DNA from: Multifurca ochricompacta
Lineage: Eukaryota > Basidiomycota > Agaricomycetes > Russulales > Russulaceae
Length of the DNA stretch: 64,000 bases
Assembly: GCA_022496185.1 (NCBI GenBank)
Contig: WTXG01000008.1
Coordinates: 310,001-374,000, forward strand
Reading direction: 5' to 3'
The notes beneath the pieces were generated by a model. It saw only the letters and a list, made by a program, of their open reading frames with translations. It ran no database searches and was not told where the DNA came from. Positions within the stretch are counted from its first letter, which is position 1. Every line of letters starts with the position of its first letter. This document shows, piece by piece, positions 21,676-35,500 of this stretch. Both the position numbers and the translations under genes were made by a program.

Positions 21676-23300
21676 ATGGCACCCGTGGCGACAGACGAGC
21701 AACTGTTTAACCCGTTCTATTCCCCGTCTCTCGCTGACGATGGCAACGAGAAATACAAATACGCTCAGTATAAAGTACGTGCCTATCTTCTCAACCTTTA
21801 TGCAACTGGCTCAGCTTGTCTCCCCTTCCCCCTTCAGCCTACCTTTCCAAACCTCTCTTGGGAGCCTCTGAGAGAGGTTAAAGTGATAGATAGGGGCCTG
21901 AGTGCAGATTCTGAGAAGAGGAGCCTACTTTCGGCAGCAACTAAGGAGATCACTCTCACGCCTGCTATTGGAACAGAGCTCCATGGTATCGACCTACGCC
22001 AGTTGTCAGATACGCAAAAGGATGAGTTGTGAGTACAAACCCAGGTTGCCAAGAGAAATTTCCCTTTAAGATTGTGCCTGCTTTTCAGATCGCTACTCGT
22101 TGCTGAACGCGGCGTCGTATGTGAGTAATTCCTCTAACGTGTTACCTCCGCGTCACCTGAACAACGTGGGTACAAGTCTTCCGGAATCAGGACATCAATA
22201 TCCATGAACAACTAGACCTCGCTCGTTACTGGGGGCCGCTCCACAAACATGCGACCACCCCCATTCCGAAAGAGAGAGGCCTGGAAGAGGTCCACGGTCC
22301 GTCTCCTTTTTTGTTTCCCAAACCTCACCAACCGCAATAGAATTGGAGAATCTTATCATACCTATTCAGTCGTGTACAATGACTCATCCCGCCGCCCTGA
22401 CACCACGGCCTTCTCCAAACTCGAGCTATGGCATTCCGACGTATCGTACGAGCTTCAGCCCCCCAGCACCACCTCGCTCAAAGTAATCACGGGTCCCGAA
22501 ACCGGCGGCGACACACTCTGGAGCTCGGGTTACGCCTTGTACTCGTCCCTCAGTCCAGGACTACAGACTTACCTCGAAGGTTTGTCCGCCGTACACAGCG
22601 CCGTCGCACAGGCAGATGGTTCACGTGCAGCGGGCTTACCCGTTCGTCGCGAGCCAATCGAGACTGTGCATCCGGTCGTACGCGTGCACCCTGCAACGGG
22701 TTGGAAGAGCGTTTATGTAAATCCTGGTGGGTACTACCTCACTTCCTCTCGCGAGCGTCACATCCATCTTTTCGTTACAGGCTTCACGCGGCGCATAGTG
22801 GGCGTGCCTAAATCAGAGTCTGACGCAATCCTCACCTTTCTCTTTGCTCAAATTAGCGAGAATCATGATTTCCATGTGCGATTCAAATGGCAACCGAATG
22901 ATGTTGCCATCTGGGATAACCGCGTATGTCCCTTCCCATAGAGTCCTCCTCTTTTATCTTTCCCTTACCTCACATACACAATCCTCACCCCCTCCACTTC
23001 GTTCTCTCTTTCTCTCTCTCTCTTTTTTTTTTCCGCCCCAGATGGATGGCATGAATATGAAATTAACTTAACTCCGGAATACAGGTTGTGACACACTCGG
23101 CCACGTTCGACTTCTGGCCCGCTACACGTCACGCGCTCCGCGCTACGCCGCACGGCGAGCGTCCAATCTCTGTTGCGGACTACGAGCGCACAACCGGGAA
23201 ACGTGGGCGTGACCGCCAAGTGGAACTATGGGAACGCCAGGGAGTCGTGTTTCTCGACCAGAAGGAGGACAGTCTGAAGGCACGAGGATACAACGACTGA
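21676..23300 (+). CDS. TauD/JLP1-type Fe(II)/2-oxoglutarate dioxygenase
   Basis: Non-heme iron dioxygenase of the taurine/sulfonate family. Start MAPVATDEQLFNPFYSPSL; short introns lie after YAQYK, KDEL, VV and elsewhere. Conserved pieces appear in order: ITLTPAIGTELHGIDLRQLSD, GVV-FFRNQDI, LARYWGPLHKHATT, then LWHSDVSYE with the HxD iron ligands, and the substrate/cofactor strand TGPETGGDTLWSS. The distal histidine is in VVTHSATFDFWPATRHALR, followed by the 2-oxoglutarate-binding arginine region. An intron carrying a long CT-rich tract (about 22927-23083) precedes the last exon. Yeast JLP1 releases sulfite from sulfonates, which suits the CACGTG-rich promoter. Substrate could equally be alpha-ketoglutarate-linked herbicide- or sulfate-ester-like compounds. 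Confidence 0.9.
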
Positions 23301-24037
23301 CAGCCGATGGCTAAGTCTTTAAAAGATGAGAATCAACGGCGAGCATAGTTTCGTGTCGTCCATAATTAGTCTGTGTAGATGAATCTACAGTGAGTTATTT
23401 GTACGATCTTCGGTCACAAACAAACTCGGGCGACGAGAAGACGGGCTATTCGTTGATAACACTCTGCGGAAGCTCAGCTAGTTCAGTGTCGAAGAAGCGA
23501 GAGACTCGAGACAACTCAAGACGAATAATACGCTGTCTCTATCATGCCATATATCATTATATAGAATAGAATAGATAAACATGTGCTTTTAATTGACTTG
23601 ACAGACTCAGATCGTGCAAAAGATCGCTATTGATCGCCTAAAGCACGATCGATCTAGTGTTAGATTGAGATCCAAGTCAAGTAGTAGATCTCAACTTCCC
23701 TTCATCCCTTCAGAAGAAGCGAGCGTCATCGAACAAAACAAATGCTGCAAATGCAGAGACACCCCGTGCGGGTCTCTCCGCTTCATTACTACAAGCTTAC
23801 TACATAGCCGGTGGGAAACAGGACACTTTAAGAAAAAACTAAACAACCATGTGCGTACAGGACGAAAAGAAAAGAGCCACAGCTCTGACAAGAAAAGGAA
23901 AATAAGAAAAGAGGTCGCCCGCGTCGATGAAGGATATTAGACCCGTACCCGTTACATTCGTTATGCGTCAAGAATGAAACCTGAAAGGGCCATGTCAAGT
24001 TGGAGCCGCATACGCAATCCACTCAGTGGAGAATAAC
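23301..24037. other. Convergent intergenic region
   Basis: About 740 bases between the 3' ends of the TauD-type and GATA genes. The open frame 23614-23940 is Lys/Arg/Ser-rich and has no recognisable domain. The GATA gene might use one more tiny 3' exon here: a gtaagt donor follows its last codons and could splice to an exon ending near 23968. Confidence 0.45.
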
Positions 24038-26372
24038 TTACGGAGGTGCGCCACGGGCATGTGACTGTGGTGCATGTGCGCGCATGAATGACCCATCAGA
24101 CGGGTATCCACGTGTCCCCTGCCACGTTGGCGGAGTAGCATCACTGGTTCCCGAGGGGATGTGCGGTGGCGGCATCGTCTGTGCGACATGAGGTGGCTGC
24201 TGCTGAGGTGGAACGCCCGGGCCACTTGGATTGGAGTGGTAAGTACTGGTAGTCGATGAGACGGGTGACTGGGGCGGTCCTCCCTTCGACACAACTGCAC
24301 TTGGGCGCGCATAGTCGGACTTCTTCTGTGACGGTGGCGATGGGGGGGGCTTCGCCTCTGCTGGGGTATTAATGGGGGTGTTCTGACTCCCATTGGCGTT
24401 ATTATTATTATTATTTATATTATTATTACTGGCGGTGTTGCTGTTTCTGTTGTTTGGATCACGGTTGCCGTTATCCCCCAAACGGGTCGATGCTCGAAGC
24501 GTTTCGAGATCAATGCTAGGCGCTTTCCCATCGGGACCGGCAGCCTTATCGCGCTTGCGCATCAATTTCGCGTAATCTATTATCCAAAGTTATGAATGTA
24601 TGTGGGAAAATGATGATGCAGGGGGGGGCAGGAACTTACGCAAACCACAGGCATTACAAAGTGTTCTTGCTCCATCTGGCCCTCGCCTCCACTCTGGCGT
24701 TTCCCGGATGTTGCATGAATGACACTTTCCGGGTGGCGTTGCACGCTGATTCAAAAGAAAAGATAGCTTTATGAGGACTCCCCGAGTGACATATATGCAG
24801 GTGTTGTCCTACTCACACTTCGCTTACGATACTTGGATTTGGGCTGGCCAGGTCCTCCGTTCTGTCCAGCAGTTGTGGCACGTTTCGTACGAATAAGCGC
24901 CATATCTGCCTCTGCAGTTGCCTGCGCCTATCCGCCGGAGATAGGCGATGATCAGGAATCCGCACAAGCACCGAGAAGCCCAACATGGACCATAACATTC
25001 ACTCACCTCTGCATCTGCGCCAGTGGCGCCATCAACAGATATGTCTTCCCAAGGGCGTTTAGGAGGACGATGTTCCTCATGAGTGGGGGTCACGGTTGCG
25101 GACCCTTTGGCAAGCTCCCCTTCCGATAGTGATAACCGCCTCAATTCTTCACAAAGACGCATGACTACGCTAGCTCGTTGACCCATTTCGGCTATCTCAG
25201 CCTGAGATGGCTTTTGGGCCCCAGTTCCGCTGGCTTGGGCTTGGGCTAACAAGAAGACACGTTAACCGCCGGAGACAGGGTAAAGGGGTGGGATGGGGTA
25301 CAAAAAACGAACCATATTTAGATGCAAATGTATGGAGCACATTGCAGTGTTGTAATAACTGGGCAAGTTTGGAAGTTGATTAGATGACAGGAAAGTTCTC
25401 ATGATGGAGCACTTACCTCGGCCATTGTTCCTTGCCGTTGTTTGACTTTCTCCATATCTGCTGGGCGGGCCACGTGGGAACCGCGTGCCTCAACAGTGGT
25501 AGGAACTAATGCTACAGGCTTCGAGTAGGCCACTTGTGGCGCATGCGCGGGGGAAGGCTGGCTCGGGACAGTAGGATGCTGCTGCCAGTGCTCCGTTACG
25601 GGAGATTGCACTGGAGGATATGAAGATGGATGAGGAGGCTGATGTGGATATCCAGCGGGTGGAGGGCCTCTCTGCGTCATATGGTGTGGATAACTGGGAT
25701 AGCCAGTGGAAGGAGGGGGGTACTGCGCTGGATGATGTTGGGTTTGTTCGTGAGGTGGTGGTACCATGTATGGTGATGCCGCAGGAGGTGGATGAGATGA
25801 GTATGCAGGGGGCTGAGGATAGTTACTCTGCAGGAGGTTACCAGATTAAAATAGAAGGGATTTCGGGAAAGTAATTAATTAGTGAGATGTTTGATGTGAG
25901 CAAGGGGGGGAGGAATACGACTTACGTGGGAAGAAGATCTGGGAGAAACGCCCACTTGGTTTGGATTTGTGCGGGAACGCTTCTGTGTTGAGTCGGAGTC
26001 GCGAGGTGGAGGAGGAGGCATCTGGGATGACAAAGGCAAGTTACCTCCGGCTTGGCCAAAGGGTGGCTCGTGTCTGGGATGATCGTGGCTGTTCACAACG
26101 ACGGATGAATGCTGGGAACGATGCATATGCATGGATGGGGGTTGAGGCGGAGGGGGTGCTTGTCGATTCCAGTCATGACGCTGTGGCTGGCTTGGAGGAG
26201 CAGGTCCAGAGCGGTGTTCGGGCTGTTGGATCGGACCCGAAGGGGAAGATGCCGGATCGGGAGGCAATTGCGGCGGAGGGTCATAGGCAAAGTTGAGATC
26301 CCTTATAGAAGGGAGACGAGTAGTACCAAGAGAGCTCTGGTGAGCTTGGGCGGGTGGATGTGAAAAGGCCAT
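24038..26372 (-). CDS. GATA-type zinc-finger transcription factor
   Basis: Spliced nuclear DNA-binding protein. The N-terminal half is Pro/Gln/His-rich and probably an activation region (MAFSHPPAQAHQSSLGTTRLPSIRDLNF). A helical segment RASVVMRLCEELRRLSLSEGE lies mid-protein, followed by a basic stretch with KSKYRKRS. The zinc finger is encoded by an exon ending near 24640: CHSC, then ETPEWRRGPDGARTL, then CNACG, joined by splicing to LHYAKLMRKRDK. The spacing is C-x2-C-x18-C-x2-C, the white-collar-like fungal GATA class. The C-terminal tail has an Asn run (TTATTA repeats near 24405-24430) and is Pro-rich. The CHSC finger predicts binding to GATC/GATA sites. The exact 3' end is uncertain. Confidence 0.88.
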
Positions 26373-29300
26373 TTAAGGGGAGAGGAGGGAAGGGGAGAGG
26401 GAAGCGGGAGGGGAAGCGGGGGGGAGGGAGGGGAAAGAGGAGAGAGAGAATGGAGGACACCAAGATCTTTGTATCTCTCTAGTTGTTGGGTCAACAAGTC
26501 ATGTCAATGAAAATAAAATAAATAATAATAAATGATAGGAACGGAGAAAGGGGTTAAAACTTACGACAGAAAGTAAAGAGAATATGACAATTAAAATGGG
26601 TGAAGGGAGAAACAAACAAGTGGTGAAGGGGGGGTCGTGAGGGTAAGTGAGGAGAAGAGGAGGAGAGGAAGGGAAAAGGTAAAGGGAAAGAAAGGCACAC
26701 AACTGGTTGACGATAACCACCCCCCGTTTGTTTGAAAGCGGTTGTCGCCAGTCAGGATCTTGGCGCCGCAGGAACGGAGTTTGAAAGATCTCTGATCCCC
26801 TCCCCTTTCTTTTTTATTTATTTTCTTCCCATTTCTTTCTTTTTCCCATCCATTTTCCCATTCTTTCTCTCTTTCTCTTCTATTCCCTTCCCAAAAATAA
26901 AACAATAAACAATAACAATTTATGTATTAATTATTATAATTGAAAGAATAAAATAGATTCTGTCTTTTTCATTGTTGTTGGAAATTTATTTACTGTTCTT
27001 GACTTGACAGACATGTCAAAGGGAGGGGGGCGATGGGCCGATTTCTGATTCGTCCGATGCTTTTCCAGATCGGCGTTTTTGGTGGCATGCGTAACCAGAT
27101 CCATGAAATCTACCCAATCGGTGATCAACTAATCTCTCCCGATATTCCCAGATCTTTCACCCGACACCTACCGGGCTAATCCGGTAACGTGGCGCATTCA
27201 AACACTCACCTCCCATCTCTTTCTTTCTCTTTCTCTCTCTCTCACACACACACTCTCTCCTTGGTCTCAACTTAATACTTGTTGTTCATCTATCAAGAAA
27301 TCGTATTTCCTATTTATTCACCCCGTGCCTACCCTTTCGTTATTTTGACAATCCTTTTGCCTATAGGTCATGTCAGCTTGGATCAGAAGACCTTAAAGGC
27401 GTCTATCCGCTCAGCACCTTCCCCCTACCGGGTACGCGTGTGCCGTGCCCCTGATCCCTTTCGCTCTCTCTTTCTCTCTTTCTCTTCTCTCTCTCTCTCT
27501 CCCCGGCGGTGTTCGGCTTTTGTTCGCAACCCATATGAGTGTACCGCCGCCAAAAATACACTAGCTGCGTTCTTGCTATCCTACCCTTCAGACGACATTT
27601 TTTTGCAGGGCCGAAAGATTTCGATCGTTTCCGATCGTCGGCTGCGCGCTTGTTCAAAGTTGAACAAACAAGCACGACAATTACTCGTCTCGTCTGCGAC
27701 ATCCCCACCCTCATCAACTGGAACTGGATACGTTGCCCCAGCGCCATCGAGGAAAATGACACGGAATGCTCTTACCTCGATGTCCTCGTCGCTATCCAAA
27801 GCTTCACTTCTCAAACCCCGCTTTTTTTTTCTTGGGCCTTCGCCACTGCGAACGCTAGCTTTGATTATATGTTATATGGTTGCTCAGCTCCAACAACTCT
27901 GCACGCGCGTTGCCATGCTCTCTTTATTTTATTTATTTTCTTCTCTTGTCAAGAGGAATACCATACCAAGGTGTTTCCAACTAAGGTTTAGCTATGCATG
28001 TTCAATATCAATTATCAATATATAGTCGACCAGATCAGATTCGCTCGCAACAACTTTGATGGTCCCCCCCCCCCCCGCCGCCATTCGTACACAATAATGA
28101 CCGAAAAAAGCGGACCGTGCGATGGATCCACAACGATGGCTCCGTAGTGCAGTACGATGCGGTGACTGATGGGCAAAATCTTCCCTCGTGATGTCGGGTA
28201 AACTCATTCAGGGCGCGACGGTATGGAGCGGCCTAATTTGGGTACCCTCGGGCGTCGGGCGTGACCCTTGGTCAGCACCGTCGCACCACCTTACATTCTT
28301 ACATACACCACAATCGATGTATCCCCGAGGCGGCACGCCCACATTGGGAATAGTGAGGCGAGATCGATAGAACTATCGCATATATACTTAGTCATGATTG
28401 CCTTTTTTGCTCGCAGCTCAAACCCAACGGTTTTCTGAACTTGAATCTAAAAATATGAGAGCCTGGGCCGTCTGGACTGGCCTCGCATGGCATGGCATGG
28501 CATTGGCATGGCATTGTATACAATACAACCGTACAAGTACAAATTTTCATTTTTTATTTTTTATTTTCGGTTTAAGAAAACCACGCTCAGATTGACCTAT
28601 GAGCGCGAGTGACAGAGGAGAGGGAAATTTCACACACACATGAACATGGACGGAAGCATCTTTCTGGACTTTCCAGCTTATGATGTCCCGCCCGCGGCCA
28701 CGATGAGCGCGCGCTTGGAGAGGAGACCGAAGCACCCGAAGCATCGGCGTTGATGTCAGCAAACGATAACTACACCACGATCATAACAAAAAAAAGTGAG
28801 CGCAGGAACCAACTCTAGCTACATGGGTTAGCCCGCACGCGCCCTTACTTTCCACTGTCTTGGGTTTCTTTTGTTGTTTTACCACGCAGTCGAGGCACAA
28901 ATCACCATGCTAGGTGTCCGTCGATAACTTGTGAACACCTTTTCCCCTGGATCCAGTCCAGCGTCCAGTTCAACTCATTCATTCATTCATTCAGCCATTC
29001 AGCCAGCTCAGTAGGACACTGTGCGTGTGCTGCTGGCATATGGCGACCCAACCCCATTTTGTTCTCCTCCCGCCAAGAGGCATGCCCAACAGCATAAAAC
29101 GAGGGAGGAGGAAGGCGTAAGTAGCGCAGAGCCATCAATATGTGGCGCAGCCTGACGCAATGGCGCAAATTAACAAGAGGTGACAAGAGGTTGGTCCTTG
29201 TGTCCGTGACCCGCGGTGGTGTCCGGAAGCAGTGGGGGCGGTACCTACATCCTTCGACTGAAGGGGGGAAATTGATACTTTTGGAAATGCACCCATAAGT

Positions 29301-29585
29301 AGAGGTGGGCTCTCTTTGCCATTTAACCTGATTTTCCTCACTTATATATATTTTTACCTTGCTCCTAGTCCAGCGGCCTCTGTGGAGTGAGGACGGCGCT
29401 GGCCATTCCCCTTATCTTCCGATGGCGACAATAATGTCACCGAAGTTGCGCTTACGTCGCAGGACCTTTAGAAACACCACGAAAGGTGGCTGTTTCGGTT
29501 CTGTAGGTTACAAAAAAAGTCAAGACGAAGATAGCATTCCCTGCAAAATGTGTTTTTCGCGCCTAGATGGAAATCAGTGGATGGT
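26373..29585. other. Gene-poor 3.2-kb interval with purine/pyrimidine tracts
   Basis: No gene supported. It contains the purine-rich strand at 26377-26457 directly before the GATA start, a second purine-rich block at about 26597-26697, and a pyrimidine-rich block at about 26795-26895. CT-rich microsatellite stretches lie at about 27215-27260 and 27455-27505. There is a 13-base C run near 28064-28076, CATGG-type short repeats near 28487-28515, and ATTC repeats near 28975-28995. A 248-codon open frame at 27279-28025 spans a CT-rich stretch and lacks domain features. A long 5' leader of the GATA gene or a non-coding transcript is possible. Confidence 0.5.
26377..26457. repeat. Homopurine/homopyrimidine tract before the GATA gene
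   Basis: About 80 bases almost entirely A and G on the plus strand (C and T on the transcribed-sense strand of the GATA gene), ending just upstream of its start codon. Pyrimidine-rich 5' leaders are common in fungal promoters, where they mark transcription starts. Confidence 0.6.
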
Positions 29586-32500
29586 TCAAAATGATCGTAG
29601 TGATATCTGGGGCTTTGCGGCCTGATGTGCTGTCGTGCCTGATGACTTGTTACTTAGTGCGCTCCGAACAGAACTTTCTAAACATTCTCTTGTCGCCTGG
29701 TCCAGTTTCCCTGTTGCCTCTTTGAAAGGGGCAGGCGATGAAGAAGCAAATACCAGCAACTGATTGAGAGCTTGCGTGTGAAGAGGAGATGGCGCGCCCT
29801 GGCTGGGATCGAGCAGTAGTATTAAGGTAGGAAGCAAGATTCCTAATACGCGAACGCCTACACCCGTGGAGCAGGATCAGAGTGTAGTCCGAAAAGCATG
29901 TAGAGTTACTCACGCAGATCCTCGGAAATGTTGTTAAAAAGTAAACCGAATGCCTTGATGATTTCACTGACGGCAGGCAAGTGACCCTGCAGTGCAGCGT
30001 CGTCTGCTGTCATCCCAGCAACCTTGGCAATGTACTCCACCATGCCAGGCAATAGCCTTCTTATACACTGGCGAAGCATGACACTGCCTGAGGCAGAAGC
30101 TGTGATCAGTGTCTTGGCACAGTGAGCTGCTGTCAGCGCCATCTGTTCCAAAGGGGTCAACTAGGTAACCAAATACATAGATCTGCCTCACTTCATGGGC
30201 ATCCGACAACGTTTCTGCGATAAGGAAGCAACAGCGACTTATTACCCCTTGCCCTACTTTAACAGAAGGAGGAATGACAGTCAGGATGAGGACTGCAGCT
30301 AGGAAGTTGTTCTTGACTTTGTTCGCCGTTATTGAGCCTTCCCGCCCTCTGATCGCAGGGTGAGGATCGTATTAGGATAGCGGTGGTATTACGTGGACTG
30401 ACCTCATTTCGTCGATATTCAGCAAACATGATGACAACAGGCCGTGGACTACCCGCTGGAAGAACTCCGTGATCTTATGAGCGGCCCGTGGAGTGAGTAG
30501 TGACTTTAGTGCTGGAAGCGTCGGCCCGACGAGATCAATCTCGCACGTCTCATCTCTCAGAAAGTCTGACCACTTGCTTGGAATGAAAGAGACGTAAGGT
30601 AAATTGACACACGCACCGCTATATAGAGATATCGCCACCGCACGGACTTCCTCCTGAACTTTGGCGTCAAAGGACGAGCTGATGGATAACAATGCGTCGA
30701 AAGACGTTTTGATAAGTGCGATATGATCAGCTGGATTAGATTGATTGTCTGCTCGACATTGTCAAAACTCTTATCAGAGCTTTTTGTAACGGGATCGTAC
30801 AATTAGCAAGTCTACCGGCACCAGGAATGGCATTCTTGAGCATATAGGTGCAGACCCGCAGGCAAACCATCGCGGGTGACGTCAAGTCATCCGAGCTACT
30901 ACCACAAGCGTCAGCACTGAAGCCCTTATCACTGGGAGAGAGGGCCACGGACGCTTCATTTCTCTGGCCTTGCTCGATTGCAAAGATACGTACGACCTCC
31001 GCAAGTTGGATTTGAACAGAAGGAGGCTCCGTCAAAGCCATGCGGTACCATAGATTAAGGAGTTCATCAAATATCGTGGGCTCAAGGAGAGCTCTTCCTG
31101 AGTATTCCCGCCGAACGAGAGACTTCATCGCCCGCAAGGCGATAAAGTGTGTGCCACCAGTTTCCGCTATAGAGGACCCATAGGGAGATGATGTTAGGAG
31201 AGCCTCGTAAACCAGACTGAAGACAACGAAGAACATTGCTGTCGGCTCGGATCGTGCACTACGATCGACCGAAATTGTCGTTACATCATCCATTCCCTCC
31301 ATGGCTCCCAGGATGAAGGGATCCCGCACTTCCATTTCAGTCGCAACAGCATTCAGCATTACGGGCCAAGATTCCGCATAGTACTACCAAGTGGTGGTGG
31401 GCAAAATACTTATGATAGTGAAGAAAAGCTGCTTACGGGAAGAAGTATGTCTTTGCCAAGGCTAGCATATGCTGCATCCAACGGGGCTGATGACGTATCC
31501 AAAATGGCCTCTGAATCAGCCCGGATGCTGGCATAGTCTCGCAAAGCAGCTATCCAGAGTGATGCCAAAGTTGGCTTATACGGCTTGACAACCTCCTGGA
31601 GGTACTTCTGCTGGGGACTTGCGGAAGCGAGTTGGGCCCACGCTGACAGCGTTGCTATTCTAAGCATTGCGGAAGCGTTGGGACTACCCTCTGCCGCATC
31701 GCCCAGAGAAAGTAAGGCCGTGCCTATCCCGCACCGTCAGGGAGAATCACGTGATTTATAATCTCACTCACCCTTACACTGCTCTAAAGCAGAGGTCAGC
31801 AGCTTCAGAATCCGCCCCATACGGGTGATGTCTTTCACAATACCACACCCAACAAATGCAGCACAAGCTCCTATGGCAGATGCCAAAATCTCTGGGGTGG
31901 TATCTGATGTGAACGCGGGAGTCAGGGCTGCTGTGATCGGGGCCTGGTGCTGCTCAAGAAGCAGTGCATTCTCGTAATCTGGGTCTGGTGTCAAAGCAAA
32001 GGTCTACCGAAGCCACAAGTTAGTCGAGTATCGGTCACCGACGGAGGCGCACTAACCTCGATCACATCTCTGAGCACTACCAACCCCTCTAAACGAATTT
32101 CAGTGACGTATGCGGTAGATGCCGTAAACGCCATCTTGATGAGGTCAGGTACACGCGATGCCAGTATTCCGGCGATAGGTAGGCCTAAACTTCGGGCATA
32201 AGCAATATCAAGTTGTTCTTTTCTTCCGGACCTGGCAATGGTGACACATATGTCATGTAGGCATTGCAGCGCAAAAAGCTGGGTTCGCCACCGGGAAGTT
32301 GGGCGATTTTGGCCCGCGGACGTTGATTCATTGGCCATCCCCACACTAAGAGATTCGCCCTCGTCATCGAAACCGGTCACTCCGGACTTTATAGCAGCGT
32401 CCGTGGCTTGCTGGGAAGCTGTCGTTCTTGACATGATCTTCTGGCACAGATCTATCCAAGCTGACGGATTATATACCACGGTCTGTTTCATCCAGCTTGA

Positions 32501-35500
32501 AATGACCTTGCGCACGCCTTCGATGGACGGGTCCCCGTCTAGCATCGCAAACAGTTCTTCCACTAGCCTATCTCCTCCCACCTTAGAAATAAGCAAGGCG
32601 TCTTTCTGCACGAGCTGGTATAGTGCGTGAATGGAAGCAAGCTTTAATGGGCGTCTAGAGGAGTTTAGGTGTGTGCGGAACTGCGTAATCAGCTCAGGCA
32701 CATCAACGTATTCTGGTGCAAATATGAGGAAATGTTGAATGCATCGGATGGCCTCCACACGGATGCCTTCATCCTCTTCGCTCGCGAGGCGTCGTACAAT
32801 ATCGAGGATGAGCGTACGAGTGCGCGTTGATTCTTGAATATCAGGGCCCAAGATCGTAATGACGGCATCAATAACCTGACATACAGCTTGGTATGCTGGC
32901 AAATCGCCGCTGATGTTCGAGTTTACCAGAGTACCACCTTCCAACTCGTGGGACGGCGAGACATAGACCTTGAATAGCATCCCTAATGTACTAGAAACGT
33001 ATGGAGCATACGCCAGGCTGGCGGCATTGACGACCCGAGATAGCGAATGCAAAGCCCAGTAGTGGACGACTGGATGTGCATCTTTACTCAATGACATGAG
33101 AATGTTGACTGTCGTCTTTAGCAAAGGTCCCGCAGCTAGGCTTCCGACGTGATCGTAGATCGCTCCTAGTGCAAGCGCGCACCCCGCGCGCGCTTGTGGA
33201 TCCCGATTATTAACTACTTGATCGACCAGGGTCTTCATCAGGGTAGCCAAAAACTGATTGTCGGCGAGGCTTGCGAGGCGACCAAGAGCCTCGCTGCTTG
33301 CAGAACGCAGAATTGGGTCTCCGTCAGTTAAACCGTCCTAGCAATACACATTTCAGAACCGAGAACCGAGAACCCGTTGAGGAGACGTACCTTCAGAAAG
33401 GACGAGAGCGGTGTAGTAACGTTTGCGCTTCCGAAGACTTCCCGGACATGCTTTGATGGTGATGCCATTGCCTGCCGCATTGCTAGTAAGATAGCAACGG
33501 CAGCGTTGACCTGCACGGCCGCCTTCCTTCCTACATTCTTTTCATACTTGGGGATTTCACGGAGTCAATCATCAATGTAATGAGACGGGCTGCGGAGACT
33601 GGGTCCTGCAGCGGCAGTAGACGCGCAAACAGGGCCATAGCTGCGTCAACTGCTTGAATTAGTGGTGAAGGAGACTCTTGCCAGAACGACTCCGTAGCGA
33701 GGTCCCGCGATAGGCAGAGAGACAACGGTTCATGTTCAGCAGATTGAAGGATTGGCATGCGTAGCTGGTAGGCTACTCATTAGCCTGTCTTCACTCGACA
33801 TAGCACAAGTCAAAATTGTCACCATGTCGTCGAGAGATGCCTCAACCGAATCCCTATTCAATCTATATTTTCCGAATGACGGATCTTCGGGGTTGTCTGC
33901 CGTTGGGGAAGCATTCTCGGATACTTCCGCTGCTGTGACCCCATACGCATAGCCATCGAACGTTGTCCACAATGACACAAATGAGCCGGAGGACGAGGCT
34001 ATGGCCGCTTGTACTGAACTCCCTGCAAAACCCTCCACGCTCGCTACCAGTGTAATCACGGACTGCAACAACGTCGTCTGCGTCGCCTCTGGGACGCTGG
34101 TCGTGCCTAAGACGGTGAAGCATTGGAATACCCTACGTCGGAGTAGTGCCTCACGCGAGCGAAGAGATGGCCCGTCAGAAGTAGCACCCTGCACGCGCGA
34201 ACTTTCAGATCCGGCGAGTGGATCTTCGAGATGCGGTGCCTGATTAGCGAATGCATTCGCGAAGAGGAAAGCATTGCTGAGCAAGGTGGTGAGACGGCGC
34301 GCGACGTCAAGGGTCACCAGTGCGGGCGCATTATGACTCAAAAAGGAAAGAATTGCACCAAGCGCGGCCTCGCGTACGTGCAGTAGGAACCCCCATTCCG
34401 ATGCGGTGCGTGAGACCGTATCCTTTGAGGGAGGTTTGGGTAGTGCATTTCGCCAGAGGACGAGCAGCTGCGGCAAGTGTGCGCGCACAAAATTCGGGCC
34501 AAGGGTCATAAGTGCGGCGATACATGTCCATGCAGTCTCTACTTCCACACCTGCGAGTGCAACCGTGTGTTCGCCTGTGCGCTTCAAAAGCATGATTGCC
34601 ATGTCAAGTACCTTGGCACTGATGTCGTACGACACATACAGTGGCTTCTCTGGTATGACAGTCACGAGAGCGGCGAGACCGTAGGCATGGCCCAAAGTGC
34701 GCAAGGTTAAATCTGACGGGGCTGTTTGAGATTGGGACCGGCTGGTGAAAAAGTTTATGTCCCGCTGAAGGAGCTCTACGGCGTTGATCACGATCTTGGG
34801 AAGGCGCAATGGCGCGGAGAAACAGAATATTCGCAAGGCCCAAGCAGTGTGGATACGCACAGTGTGACTTGGATGGGCAAGAAGAGTGACGAGAGGTTCT
34901 GCGAGGGCCTCCTGTAATGCAACAAGGTAAAACCGTAATCAGGTTATGGTGGAAGCTCTCCCACCTGCACAGGAGGAGGTGCGTTTCCAAGTTGTTGAAG
35001 AAGTCCTGAAACCTCTTTCAGCACAATTGTAAGTATGTGAGCCGTCGGCGCGGTTGACCCAGGCATTAAAGCGGGCCACCTCTTCAGATAAACCTTTGAC
35101 AATTCTTGGATTGCCGCTATCTGGGATTGCTCGCTTAGCATACGCACACCGATAAGGTCCCTAAGCAGGATGCCGACAAGACGGCGAACAAACAGTACTT
35201 CGTAGCGTGTCACAGAGCTACGTGCGGCGTTGACAATCTCGGACATAAGATGTTGTATGATCGTCCCATAGTTCGTCTCAACGAACGTTGGACCAAGTGT
35301 GGTAATAGCGCTGCGTATAGGTCAAAAATGCCGACTCGTGTCTTGTGGGTTGCCTGCGGCTTGTTGAAGTGCACCGACAGTTGATGCAACATTTCGCCGA
35401 GAGTCAAAATTGTTTTAGTTTCTCCTGCCGGTGCAGCAACTGGCACAGGGTCCTCTTCCTCCTCTATCTCTTTTTTATTCTTCTTTGCCGTGTCCTGAAG

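Noticed and set aside
23614..23940. 108-codon Lys/Arg-rich open frame after the TauD-type gene
   Set aside because: Composition follows local A-rich sequence; there is no motif, and it sits in a convergent 3' region.
27279..28025. 248-codon plus-strand open frame in the gap before the Laa1-type gene
   Set aside because: It runs across CT-rich microsatellite sequence, has Ser/Leu-rich composition expected from such repeats, and shows no domain or conserved motif.
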